DNA from: Methylomarinum sp964442675
Lineage (GTDB): Bacteria; Pseudomonadota; Gammaproteobacteria; Methylococcales; Methylomonadaceae
Assembly: GCA_964442675.1 (NCBI GenBank)
Contig: CAYUAE010000025.1
Span: 1 to 18,699 of the forward strand
Direction of reading: 5' to 3'
Length of the DNA stretch: 18,699 nt
Shown here piece after piece: positions 7,298-14,850 of this stretch; positions within the stretch are counted from its first letter, which is position 1; every line of letters starts with the position of its first letter. Both the position numbers and the translations under genes were made by a program. A model generated the notes under the pieces. That model ran no database searches and was not told where the DNA came from. It saw only the letters and a list, made by a program, of their open reading frames with translations.

Positions 7298-8527
7298 GTG
7301 CTCAATATCATCTGGCTGTTTTTTTTCTTTGCCGCTTTTGTTTCGGCGCTGTATAAATTTTTATGGCTCGACGACACAGGGGTTTTCAGCCAAATCATGT
7401 CGGCGCTGTTTTCATCATCCAAAACGGCTTTTGAAATTTCTCTCGGCTTAACCGGCGTTCTGTCATTATGGCTCGGCCTCATGAAAATCGCCGAACGCAG
7501 CGGTTTTGTACATTTATTGACTCACTTTTTGACGCCCTTGTTTCAACGCCTGATGCCAGACGTGCCGGCTAATCACCCCGCCTTAGGTGCTATGGTGATG
7601 AATATTTCGGCCAATGCCTTAGGTCTGGATAATGCCGCTACGCCGCTCGGCATCAAAGCCATGCAGGCCTTACAGAGTTTAAACCCCGATAAAGAAACGG
7701 CCAGCAATGCCCAGATTTTGTTTTTGGTCATCAATACCTCGGCCGTCACCCTGTTTCCGATTACTATTTTTACCTACCGGGCAGAATTAGGCGCAACCAA
7801 CCCGACCGATGTTTTTATTCCCATTCTGATTGCCACCTATATGTCAACGCTGGCAGGCATTTTGGCCGTTGCCCGTGTACAAAAAATAAATCTGCTGGAT
7901 AAGGTTATTTTGGCTTATTTTTCGTTTTTCACCCTGATCATTGCGCTGATATTGGGTTATTTCTCAACCCTGACTAAAGCACAGATGCTGCAACAATCCG
8001 CGCTTATCAGTCATATTATTTTATTTTCATTGATCATATTATTCCTGGCGGGCGCCGTTTACCGGCGTGTCAACGCCTATGACGCCTTTATCGAAGGCGC
8101 CAAGGAAGGCTTTAGCACAGCCATCACCATTATTCCCTATCTGGTGGCCATGCTGGTTGCGATTGGCGTTTTTCGTGCCAGTGGCGCACTACATTTGATT
8201 GAGCACGGTGTTCGTAACCTGGTTTTGTTTATAGGCATGGATGACCGTTTTATTGATGCCCTGCCGACGGCTTTGATGAAACCCTTCAGCGGCAGCGGCG
8301 CCCGCGCCATGATGATCGACACCATGAAAACACATGGCGCAGATTCATTTGCAGGACACATGGCCGCCATCGTTCAGGGCAGTACCGAGACCACCTTTTA
8401 TGTGCTGGCGGTTTATTTCGGTGCCGTTGGCGTCAAAAATATCCGCCATGCGGCCGCTTGTGGGATAATAGCTGATTTTGCCGGTATTTTAGCCGCCATC
8501 CTGGTCACTTACTGGTTTTTCGGATAA
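7298..8527 (+). CDS. SpmA-SpmB fused nucleoside-recognition (Gate) membrane protein
   Basis: About 409 residues from the GTG at 7298. A longer frame begins with TTG at 7229, but that codon sits in the T run of a terminator, so the downstream start is preferred; neither has a clear ribosome-binding site. The protein is polytopic with two Gate/nucleoside-recognition halves. The N-terminal half resembles SpmA (LGLMKIAERSG, then NISANALGLDNAATPLGIKAM). The C-terminal half resembles SpmB (GAKEGFSTAITIIPYLVAML, then KPFSGSGARAMMID and GSTETTFYVLAVYFGAVG). In Bacillus the two are separate proteins needed for spore core dehydration; single-chain versions occur in many non-sporulating bacteria with unknown substrate. 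Eight bases separate it from mtaB, implying co-transcription. The transport role is inferred from the family. Confidence 0.85.
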   Translation: MLNIIWLFFFFAAFVSALYKFLWLDDTGVFSQIMSALFSSSKTAFEISLGLTGVLSLWLGLMKIAERSGFVHLLTHFLTPLFQRLMPDVPANHPALGAMVMNISANALGLDNAATPLGIKAMQALQSLNPDKETASNAQILFLVINTSAVTLFPITIFTYRAELGATNPTDVFIPILIATYMSTLAGILAVARVQKINLLDKVILAYFSFFTLIIALILGYFSTLTKAQMLQQSALISHIILFSLIILFLAGAVYRRVNAYDAFIEGAKEGFSTAITIIPYLVAMLVAIGVFRASGALHLIEHGVRNLVLFIGMDDRFIDALPTALMKPFSGSGARAMMIDTMKTHGADSFAGHMAAIVQGSTETTFYVLAVYFGAVGVKNIRHAAACGIIADFAGILAAILVTYWFFG

Positions 8528-8535
8528 AAAAACGC

Positions 8536-9828
8536 ATGCAGATTCATCTAAAAACATTGGGATGCCGTCTTAATGAAGCGGAGCTTGAAAACTGGGCGCA
8601 AGGCTTTCAGCAGGCTGGCCACACAATCTGCCGTGATAGTCACCAGGCAGATTGTATCATCCTCAACTCCTGCGCCGTTACCCAGGAGGCGGTCAGAAAG
8701 TCGCGGCAACTGATTCGCCGCATTCATCGCGATAATCCCGAAGCCAAACTGGTCGTCAGCGGGTGTTATGTCAGCTTAAACGAAGAAGAAGCCGCGCAAT
8801 TATTAGGTGTCGATTTAATCGTCAGCAACAAAGATAAAAACCAGCTGGTTGACATCGTGCTGAATCAACTCAACATCGCCGCCATGCCACAATTGGCCAC
8901 AGAGCCAGGCGAAACCGCGCTGTTTAACCGGGGTCGTCAACGCGCCTTTGTGAAGGTTCAGGACGGTTGTCGTTACCGCTGCACCTTTTGTATTGTTACG
9001 GTGGCACGCGGCGAAGAAAAAAGTCGGCCACTTGATGAGATTATTGAAGAAATCAACCGCTTGCATGCCCAGGGCATTCAAGAAGTCATTTTGACCGGCG
9101 TCCATCTCGGCGGCTTTGGCAGCGACATCAACAGCGACCTGAGTACATTGATCAAAACCATTCTGGCAGAAACCGATATCCCCCGCTTACGCTTAGGTTC
9201 GCTGGAACCTTGGGAATTGCCGGAAACTTTTTTCGACTTGTTTTCCAACGCCCGTTTGATGCCACATTTGCATCTGCCACTGCAAAGCGGCGCCGACAGC
9301 GTGTTACGGCGCATGGCCCGGCGCTGTAAAACAGCCGAATTCCAACATATCGTGACCCAGGCACGGCGTGACATACCCTTCTTTAATATTACAACCGATA
9401 TTATCGTCGGTTTTCCTGGAGAAACCGAACAGGAATGGCAACAAAGCCTGGAATTTATCGAGCAAACCGGCTTTGGCCATATTCATATCTTCACCTATTC
9501 GGCCAGACAAGGAACTAAAGCCGCCACAATGCCAGATCCTGTACCTAATGCGATAAAAAAACAACGCAGTCAACGGCTGCACCAAAGCGCCGAGACGATG
9601 AAACAGGATTTTATGCAACAGAACCTGGGCCAAACCTGGCCGGTACTCTGGGAAGGACAGCGCGAGATACTGGACAACGGCCAACAGCGTGTTTTTGGCT
9701 ACACCCCCAATTATCTACGTGTCGCCTGCGACATTGAGCCAGATCGCAACATCGAAAACCAGATTATTCCAGCCACATTGATCTCGACTGAAAAAGATTA
9801 CTGCATCACGAGACTGCAGCCTTCCTGA
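8536..9828 (+). CDS. mtaB: tRNA t6A37 methylthiotransferase MtaB
   Basis: 430 residues, full length. Radical-SAM enzyme that adds a methylthio group to N6-threonylcarbamoyladenosine at position 37 of ANN-decoding tRNAs. The N-terminal UPF0004 domain has the three auxiliary-cluster cysteines Cys10 (LGCRLN), Cys46 (NSCAVT) and Cys77 (SGCYVS). The radical-SAM motif CRYRCTFC gives Cys145, Cys149 and Cys152. LTGVHLGGFG and HLPLQSGADSVLRRMARR follow in the TIM barrel, and a TRAM-like region ends the protein. LGCRLNEAELE favours MtaB over MiaB and RimO, which begin differently. No convincing ribosome-binding site is visible; the gene is probably translated with the preceding membrane-protein gene, 8 bases away. 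Confidence 0.95.
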   Translation: MQIHLKTLGCRLNEAELENWAQGFQQAGHTICRDSHQADCIILNSCAVTQEAVRKSRQLIRRIHRDNPEAKLVVSGCYVSLNEEEAAQLLGVDLIVSNKDKNQLVDIVLNQLNIAAMPQLATEPGETALFNRGRQRAFVKVQDGCRYRCTFCIVTVARGEEKSRPLDEIIEEINRLHAQGIQEVILTGVHLGGFGSDINSDLSTLIKTILAETDIPRLRLGSLEPWELPETFFDLFSNARLMPHLHLPLQSGADSVLRRMARRCKTAEFQHIVTQARRDIPFFNITTDIIVGFPGETEQEWQQSLEFIEQTGFGHIHIFTYSARQGTKAATMPDPVPNAIKKQRSQRLHQSAETMKQDFMQQNLGQTWPVLWEGQREILDNGQQRVFGYTPNYLRVACDIEPDRNIENQIIPATLISTEKDYCITRLQPS

Positions 9829-9835
9829 CTCACAT

Positions 9836-9863
9836 AAAAAAGGCTGGTTTTTACGCCAGCCTT
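9836..9863 (-). terminator. Rho-independent terminator downstream of mlaA
   Basis: An 8-bp stem AAGGCTGG (9840-9847) with CCAGCCTT (9856-9863), loop of eight. On the minus strand it is followed by six T residues (9841-9836, overlapping the stem base), so it best serves mlaA. On the plus strand the hairpin follows the mtaB stop by about 10 bases but lacks a T run, so any effect there is weaker. Confidence 0.75.
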
Positions 9864-9885
9864 AAAAACAGCGAGATGATTCGCT

Positions 9886-10638
9886 TCAATATGGACTAAT
9901 CGGAGCGGCACCTTTTTCATCAAAGTCCTCATCAAAAAAATCATCTTCGGGTATCTTGCCATCGTTCACCAGATAGTTACGCCGCGATAAATAGGCATCA
10001 CGATAGAATGTATACCGATCTATCGCCGCTTCATTGGCAATTTTTTCCATATTCAAATAATCGGCACGCATATCAACCGCATTCAGCGCAAATAGCCCTG
10101 TTGAAACAGGTAAGCCCAAATAGGAAATGGGATTCATTGCCGCATCGCCGACCAGGCCGCCCGCACCACGCGGTGTGCTCGGCCCGAAAAAAGGCAAAAC
10201 CAGATAAGGACCAGTCGGAACACCCCAGACACCCAGTGTTTGCCCGAAATCTTCATTATGCTTTTTTAAGTCAACCGTTTCTGCGACATCAAAAAAACCG
10301 GCCAGCCCGATGGTAGTATTCAATAAAAAGCGCCCGGCATCAGCTGCACCTTGTGCAAATTTACCTTGTAAAAAGTCATTGATGGTGACACCAATATCAT
10401 CAATATTGCTAAAAAAATTGGTAACGCCCTGATCGGCAAATGTTGGCATAACCCAGCGATAACCTTTTGCGACCGGCTTCATTGCATATTCATCAAGGTT
10501 ATCATTAAATGTTTGAACTTTACGATTCCAGCCCTCCCAAGGGTCGATTGAATTACGGGTACTGGTATCACCGGTGGTCGCGCAGCCCGTTAAAATCAGA
10601 AGGGGTAATACTGTAATCTGTAACCAGGTTTTGCTCAT
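9886..10638 (-). CDS. mlaA: MlaA (VacJ) phospholipid-transport lipoprotein
   Basis: About 250 residues from the ATG at 10638, which has GGAG eight bases upstream. A TTG at 10665 would add nine residues ahead of an otherwise normal signal peptide and is rejected. The lipoprotein signal ends LTGC (Cys19) with Ala at +2. Family marks are DPWEGWNRKVQTFN near residues 33-46, NFFSNIDDIGVTINDFLQGK near 73-92, and GVWGVPTGPYLVLPFFGPSTPRG near 135-157. MlaA forms a ring in the outer membrane that removes misplaced phospholipids from the outer leaflet and passes them to MlaC, keeping the membrane asymmetric. The mlaBCDEF genes are not nearby. The acidic C-terminus (DDFFDEDFDEKG) is common in the family. 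Divergent from rnt. Confidence 0.96.
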   Translation of the reverse strand: MSKTWLQITVLPLLILTGCATTGDTSTRNSIDPWEGWNRKVQTFNDNLDEYAMKPVAKGYRWVMPTFADQGVTNFFSNIDDIGVTINDFLQGKFAQGAADAGRFLLNTTIGLAGFFDVAETVDLKKHNEDFGQTLGVWGVPTGPYLVLPFFGPSTPRGAGGLVGDAAMNPISYLGLPVSTGLFALNAVDMRADYLNMEKIANEAAIDRYTFYRDAYLSRRNYLVNDGKIPEDDFFDEDFDEKGAAPISPY

Positions 10639-10726
10639 CCGCGTTGCTCCGTCATCAAAAGTCAAATTATCAGTGTCTAATTATTGCCTAAATCTATTAC
10701 TTCAATCCAAATTCGGATATTATTTT

Positions 10727-10754
10727 TTGAAATCATCTTGATTTCGCGTACCAT
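10727..10754 (+). promoter_or_regulatory. Candidate rnt promoter
   Basis: TTGAAA (10727-10732), a 16-base spacer and TACCAT (10749-10754), matching the sigma70 consensus at 5/6 and 4/6. It predicts a leader of about 23 bases before the rnt ATG. The -35 box lies under one arm of a 17-nt dyad. Confidence 0.4.
10729..10745. promoter_or_regulatory. 17-nt dyad between mlaA and rnt, possible operator
   Basis: GAAATCA-TCT-TGATTTC is a perfect 7-bp inverted repeat with a three-base centre. It overlaps the -35 and spacer of the candidate rnt promoter, a position suited to a repressor. The regulator is unknown; the dyad could be chance. Confidence 0.4.
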
Positions 10755-10783
10755 ATCACACTTTTCATTGCCCTCACCACACC

Positions 10784-11413
10784 ATGGAAGTTGAGCATTA
10801 CCCTTTAGGAAATCGTTTCCGCGGTTATCTGCCCGTCGTTATCGATATTGAAACCGCAGGCTTCAATGCCAAAAAAAACCCGCTCCTGGAAATTGCCGCG
10901 ATTATCGTCGAGCCTGATGCTGAAGGCTTATTACAAATCACCGAAAAGCATAGCTGCAATATCATCCCCTTTGAAAAGTCGGAACTGGATGAAGCCGCCT
11001 TAAAATTTAATGGTATTGATCCATATCATCCATTTCGGATGGCCATCGATGAAGCCGAAGCCTTAAAAAAACTGTTTGCGCCGATTAAAAAAGCAGTCAA
11101 GCGCAATGACTGCACCCGCGCCATTCTGGTCGGTCATAATCCGGCTTTTGATATTGTTTTTTTAAACGCGGCCATTGCCCGCAGCAAAATAAAACGCAGT
11201 CCCTTCCATCCGTTCAGCACGTTTGACACCGCTACACTCGGCGGCCTGATTTATGGTCAGACCGTTCTCGCTAAAGTAGCGCAGGCAGCAGGCATTAAAT
11301 GGGATAATGAAAAAGCACATTCAGCCTTATACGACGCTGAAAAAACCGCAGAGCTGTTCTGCATCATGGTCAACCGCTGGAAAAAACTGGAAGCGCTGGA
11401 AAAAATGGCTTAA
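10784..11413 (+). CDS. rnt: Ribonuclease T
   Basis: 209 residues. DEDDh 3'-5' exoribonuclease that trims tRNA CCA ends and matures 5S, 23S and other stable RNAs; works as a dimer in the cytoplasm. The N-terminal RFRGYLPVVIDIETAGFNA is diagnostic of RNase T. Catalytic residues are Asp21 and Glu23 (DIET), Asp123 (HNPAFDIVF), His179 (KAHSALYDA) and Asp184, the spacing of E. coli RNase T. The family's usual ETGGFN is ETAGFN here, which is conservative. The stop codon lies in the loop of a hairpin shared with convergent grxD. In some gammaproteobacteria rnt and the CGFS glutaredoxin are also neighbours. Confidence 0.97.
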   Translation: MEVEHYPLGNRFRGYLPVVIDIETAGFNAKKNPLLEIAAIIVEPDAEGLLQITEKHSCNIIPFEKSELDEAALKFNGIDPYHPFRMAIDEAEALKKLFAPIKKAVKRNDCTRAILVGHNPAFDIVFLNAAIARSKIKRSPFHPFSTFDTATLGGLIYGQTVLAKVAQAAGIKWDNEKAHSALYDAEKTAELFCIMVNRWKKLEALEKMA

Positions 11414-11429
11414 AAAACCATTTTTCCAG
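11396..11429. terminator. Hairpin between convergent rnt and grxD
   Basis: CTGGAAAAAATGG (11396-11408) pairs with CCATTTTTCCAG (11418-11429): 12 bp with one bulged A and a nine-base loop that contains the rnt stop codon. No external T run follows on either strand. It may act as a weak two-way terminator or as a 3'-end stabiliser. Confidence 0.45.
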
Positions 11430-11440
11430 CACCTGTCCGA

Positions 11441-11770
11441 TTAACTTTCCGCAACGGCATCGACACTGGCCAGCGCTTTTTGCAACTCGCCTTTGTTATA
11501 CATATCGATGATAATATCGCAGCCGCCAACCAGCTCGCCATTGATATAAAGTTGCGGATAAGTCGGCCAGTTTGAATATTCCTTCAAGGCTTCACGCAAT
11601 TGCGGGTCTTCAAAAATATTGAAATAGGCATAGTTCGCATGACATGCCTCCAGAATTTGCACCGCTTGTCCTGAAAAACCACATTGAGGAAAATCCGGCG
11701 TACCCTTCATAAATAATACAACTGGATTTTTCAATATTTCTTCAATTCTGTTTTTTACTTCTGCATCCAT
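11441..11770 (-). CDS. grxD: Monothiol glutaredoxin, Grx4/CGFS class
   Basis: 109 residues from the ATG at 11770, with AGGA seven bases upstream (11778-11781). An in-frame TTG at 11791 would add seven residues and is less likely. Carries and transfers [2Fe-2S] clusters together with glutathione and BolA-type partners. Key marks are VVLFMKGTP (17-25, with the glutathione-contacting lysine), PQCGFS with the single active cysteine Cys30, and WPTYPQLYINGELVGGCDI, holding the TYPQ cis-proline segment and GGCD. Length is normal for the single-domain bacterial form. Divergent from argD; the gap holds a 17-nt dyad. Confidence 0.96.
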   Translation of the reverse strand: MDAEVKNRIEEILKNPVVLFMKGTPDFPQCGFSGQAVQILEACHANYAYFNIFEDPQLREALKEYSNWPTYPQLYINGELVGGCDIIIDMYNKGELQKALASVDAVAES

Positions 11771-11814
11771 TTTTATGTCCTGATCAGTCAAAATACCCAG
11801 TAATCTTATCAGGA

Positions 11815-11831
11815 TTTAAACACTGTTTAAA
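11815..11831. promoter_or_regulatory. 17-nt perfect dyad between grxD and argD, possible operator
   Basis: TTTAAACA-C-TGTTTAAA is an 8-bp perfect inverted repeat around one base. Its centre lies about 65 bases before the predicted argD transcription start. On the minus strand it overlaps a weak TTTAAA-17-TAAGAT pair that could serve grxD. It does not match the ArgR, FNR or CRP consensus, and the regulator is unknown. Confidence 0.42.
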
Positions 11832-11853
11832 GCATCATTTCTGAAACATTTAA

Positions 11854-11882
11854 TTGCCATGCTCGACTATCAAAATTATAAT
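11854..11882 (+). promoter_or_regulatory. Sigma70 promoter for argD-argF
   Basis: TTGCCA (11854-11859), a 17-base spacer and a perfect TATAAT (11877-11882). Transcription should begin near 11889, about 25 bases before the ATG at 11914. The TTG of the longest frame is itself the -35 box, so it cannot be the translation start. Confidence 0.78.
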
Positions 11883-11913
11883 TAAGGGTTTTTCAAACGG
11901 CTACTCACGTATT

Positions 11914-13077
11914 ATGACAACGCATATCATGCCAACCTATGGGCGCTTACCCGTCTGCTTCGAAAAAGGTGAAGGTATCTGGCTCTGGGATACGGATAAC
12001 CACCGTTATCTGGATGCGTTATCAGGCATTGCCGTGTGCAACCTTGGCCACGCCCACCCTGCTGTCACCGAGGCCATTTGTGCGCAAAGCCGGAAACTCG
12101 TGCATACCTCGAATTTATATGGCATCCCATTGCAGGAGCAACTGGCCGATAAACTCACGGCGTTAAGTGGCATGGACAATGTTTTTTTCTGCAATTCCGG
12201 CGCCGAAGCCAACGAAGCCGCCTTAAAAATCGCCCGCCAGTGGGGGCATCAGAAAAACATACAAACCCCCGTTGTCATCAGCTTTGAACAGAGTTTTCAT
12301 GGCCGCACCTTTGGCGCCATGAGTGCGACCGGTAATGTAAACATCCAAAACGGCTTCGAACCCCTGCTGCCAGGATTTATTCATGTGCCTTACAATGATA
12401 TCGAAGCCTTGACCGAGGCTATCGAGAACACTGACAATGTCGTTGCCGTTCTGGCCGAACCGGTTCAAGGCGAAGGCGGCGTCAACATTCCAGATACAGA
12501 CTTTTTAAACCAGATTCGTAAGCTCTGCGACCAGCATGATTTACTGATGATGCTGGATGAAGTACAAACTGGCATGGGGCGAACCGGACGCTTGTTTGCA
12601 TTTGAGCATAACAACATCACGCCTGACGTTTGCACCCTGGCTAAAGCCTTGGGCAACGGTGTACCGATTGGCGCCTGTCTTGCAAAAGGTAAGGCGGCAC
12701 ACATGCTTAAAGCCGGCCAACATGGCTCTACCTTTGGCGGCAACCCATTGGTTTGCAGTGCAGCGTTAGCGGTTATCGACACCCTGACACAATCTGACTT
12801 GATCGCTCAGGCCGAACAAAAAGGCCGCCATATTTGCCAGCAACTCCAGCAAAAAACCGCTCACAGTGACCGCATCGTCAGTATGCGTCATAAAGGCCTG
12901 ATGATTGGCATTGATCTTGCCAATCCTTGCACTGATTTGGTGGCAGAGGCCCTGAAACAAAACCTGCTGATCAATGTTACAGCCGAAAAAACCATTCGCC
13001 TGTTACCGCCATTGATTATAGACGACAACCACATTGCACAACTAACCGACACCTTGTCGGCCTTGATTACAGCTTAA
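11914..13077 (+). CDS. argD: Acetylornithine aminotransferase
   Basis: 387 residues from the ATG at 11914 (MTTHIMPTYGRLPV, the typical ArgD beginning). The promoter at 11854-11882 excludes the longer frame. PLP-dependent enzyme making N-acetylornithine from the semialdehyde and glutamate; it may also serve lysine synthesis. Fold-type I class III aminotransferase marks are NSGAEANEAALK (94-105), FHGRTFGAMSATG (128-140), AEPVQGEGG (181-189), DEVQTGMGRTG (215-225) and the PLP-binding Lys244 in LAKALGNGVPIGA. STFGGNPL follows near residue 271. Sixteen bases separate it from argF, so they form an operon. I see no ArgR box. Confidence 0.97.
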   Translation: MTTHIMPTYGRLPVCFEKGEGIWLWDTDNHRYLDALSGIAVCNLGHAHPAVTEAICAQSRKLVHTSNLYGIPLQEQLADKLTALSGMDNVFFCNSGAEANEAALKIARQWGHQKNIQTPVVISFEQSFHGRTFGAMSATGNVNIQNGFEPLLPGFIHVPYNDIEALTEAIENTDNVVAVLAEPVQGEGGVNIPDTDFLNQIRKLCDQHDLLMMLDEVQTGMGRTGRLFAFEHNNITPDVCTLAKALGNGVPIGACLAKGKAAHMLKAGQHGSTFGGNPLVCSAALAVIDTLTQSDLIAQAEQKGRHICQQLQQKTAHSDRIVSMRHKGLMIGIDLANPCTDLVAEALKQNLLINVTAEKTIRLLPPLIIDDNHIAQLTDTLSALITA

Positions 13078-13093
13078 AACATAGGCGCACCGC

Positions 13094-13999
13094 ATGCAAC
13101 CGAGACACTTTATCAGTCTGCTGGATTTTACTCCGGATGAATTACACACACTGATCCACAGAGCGATAGAACTAAAAAACAACCGCGATCCTGAATTTCA
13201 ACCTTTAAAAGGTCAGGTGCTGGCCATGATTTTTGAAAAATCATCCACCCGCACACGTATTTCATTTGAAGCTGGCATGACGCATTTTGGCGGCAGCGCG
13301 ATTTTTTTATCGCCTAAAGATACCCAGCTGGGGCGAGGCGAACCTCTAGCCGATAGCGCCCGCGTCATTTCCAGTATGGTTGATGCCATCATGCTGCGGA
13401 CCCACAAGCATGAAACCGTCGAAATTTTTGCACAACATTCTCAAGTTCCCGTCATCAATGGTCTGACAGAGTTATTACACCCATGCCAACTGCTGGCAGA
13501 TATGCAAACCTACTTTGAAATCCGCGGCGACATAAAAGGCAAAACCGTCGCCTGGATAGGTGATGGCAATAATATGTGTCATTCTTACATCAATGCTGCC
13601 AAACAATTTGACTTTAATTTACGAATCGCCTGTCCTGAAGACTATCAGCCTGAGGCCTCTATTGTGAACAATGCGGCCGATAAGGTGCAATTTTTCTCCA
13701 GCCCAGAAGCGGCAGCCGACAATGCCGATCTGATTGTCACCGATGTCTGGGCCAGTATGGGCCAGGAACAGGAACAGAAAAAACGTGAACAGGCATTCAA
13801 GGATTTTCAGGTCGACAGCCAGGTACTGAAAGCTGCTAAAGCTGATGCCTTGTTCATGCATTGTCTGCCGGCTCATCGTGGTGAAGAAGTCAGCAGCGAT
13901 GTGATTGATGGGCCGCAAAGCGTGGTTTTTCAGGAAGCCGAAAACAGACTCCACGCCCAGAAAGCCTTGCTGGAATTTCTGATGCATCCGCATACATAA
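13094..13999 (+). CDS. argF: Ornithine carbamoyltransferase
   Basis: 301 residues. Makes citrulline from ornithine and carbamoyl phosphate, the sixth step of arginine synthesis; trimeric cytoplasmic enzyme. Carbamoyl-phosphate site STRTR lies at 51-55, HPCQLLAD at 129-136 and GDGNNMCHSY at 157-166. Ornithine site DVWASMG lies at 217-223 and HCLPAHRGEEV at 256-266. All catalytic motifs are intact. The length is that of the anabolic ArgF type common outside the enterics. The 134 bases downstream (14000-14133) contain no gene and no clear terminator. Confidence 0.98.
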   Translation: MQPRHFISLLDFTPDELHTLIHRAIELKNNRDPEFQPLKGQVLAMIFEKSSTRTRISFEAGMTHFGGSAIFLSPKDTQLGRGEPLADSARVISSMVDAIMLRTHKHETVEIFAQHSQVPVINGLTELLHPCQLLADMQTYFEIRGDIKGKTVAWIGDGNNMCHSYINAAKQFDFNLRIACPEDYQPEASIVNNAADKVQFFSSPEAAADNADLIVTDVWASMGQEQEQKKREQAFKDFQVDSQVLKAAKADALFMHCLPAHRGEEVSSDVIDGPQSVVFQEAENRLHAQKALLEFLMHPHT

Positions 14000-14133
14000 A
14001 GCCCCGGCCTCAAATGGATTTTAGCGCGGGTCTTGGATATACTTTAAAAAACAACATTTAAGCGTATAGCCCTTAACATTGTTACATCCATACACAAAAC
14101 TTAAAAAACTTTTTAGCCACAGTTGAGCCGCAC

Positions 14134-14805
14134 GTGAAAAAATTATTGACCCTACTGATAGTATTATCAGCTTTTATAACCGCCAGCGTAGAAGCCAAAA
14201 CAATTTATGTAACCGACAATATTAAATTCACACTACGCAGCAGTGAAAATAATCGCAGCAAAATTCTAAAAATGCTGCCTAGTGGCACACCCTTAACACT
14301 TATTCAACAAAAAAGCTCAGGGTACAGTAAAGTCCGCACACCTTCTGGCGTTGAAGGCTACATATTGACTCGGCATACGCAAGAAAAGCCCATCAGTCGC
14401 TGGTATTTAAAAAAAGCCAATGAACAACTGACCGCCTTAAAAAGTGAAAACGAGCGCATTAAAAAAGAATTAGAACTGCTAAAAACCAACAGCAGCTCAG
14501 CACAAAGCAGCTTGCAACAAATCACGACAGAACGCGATCAGCTGCGTAACGAACTCAACGAACTCAAACAAACCGCTGCCAACGCTGTCCAATTGAAACA
14601 CCAACGCGATCAATTACAAGAACGTGTCATTACAGTCGAACGCGAATTACAACAACTTAAGCGCGAAAATCAGGCCTTGCAGGACAGCGCCAATCAGGAC
14701 TGGTTCTTATATGGCGGATTACTTGCGCTATTTGGTGTTATTCTAGGCTTTATTTTGCCAAAACTGAGTTGGCGCCGTAAGGTCAGTAACTGGGATACCT
14801 TCTAA
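14134..14805 (+). CDS. SH3-domain, coiled-coil, membrane-anchored protein (TIGR04211/YgiM type)
   Basis: 223 residues from a GTG start. The architecture is clear: signal peptide 1-21 (cleavage after VEA), bacterial SH3 domain about 22-85 (YVTDNIKFTLRSSE, then SGYSKVRTPSGVEGYI), a long coiled coil about 92-187 rich in Leu, Glu and Gln, one transmembrane helix about 191-209, and a short basic cytoplasmic tail (SWRRK). This is the layout of the SH3-and-anchor family that includes E. coli YgiM, of unknown function. The SH3 domain would lie in the periplasm, perhaps binding peptidoglycan; that is inference. It probably has its own promoter in the preceding 134 bases, although I find none convincing. 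Confidence 0.88.
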   Translation: MKKLLTLLIVLSAFITASVEAKTIYVTDNIKFTLRSSENNRSKILKMLPSGTPLTLIQQKSSGYSKVRTPSGVEGYILTRHTQEKPISRWYLKKANEQLTALKSENERIKKELELLKTNSSSAQSSLQQITTERDQLRNELNELKQTAANAVQLKHQRDQLQERVITVERELQQLKRENQALQDSANQDWFLYGGLLALFGVILGFILPKLSWRRKVSNWDTF

Positions 14806-14820
14806 ATCCCACAGTTTTTT
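14788..14820 (+). terminator. Terminator overlapping the end of the SH3-domain gene
   Basis: AACTGGGAT (14788-14796) pairs with ATCCC-(AC)-AGTT (14806-14816) with a two-base bulge, followed by a T run to 14820. The loop contains the stop codon. It would separate the SH3 gene from ilvD, which starts 30 bases later. Confidence 0.5.
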
Positions 14821-14850
14821 ACTTCACTCTATCTCACAGGAATCGCTGAT

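Noticed and set aside
11854..11913. Longer ArgD start at the TTG at 11854
   Set aside because: That TTG is the -35 element of a near-consensus promoter whose start site lies downstream of it. Family N-termini begin at the ATG at 11914.
11792..11913. ArgR operator upstream of argD
   Set aside because: No 18-bp site close to the ArgR consensus (TGAAT...ATTCA) is visible. The dyad present is a different sequence.
14000..14133. Terminator after argF or promoter before the SH3-domain gene
   Set aside because: No stem followed by a T run, and no -35/-10 pair good enough to list.
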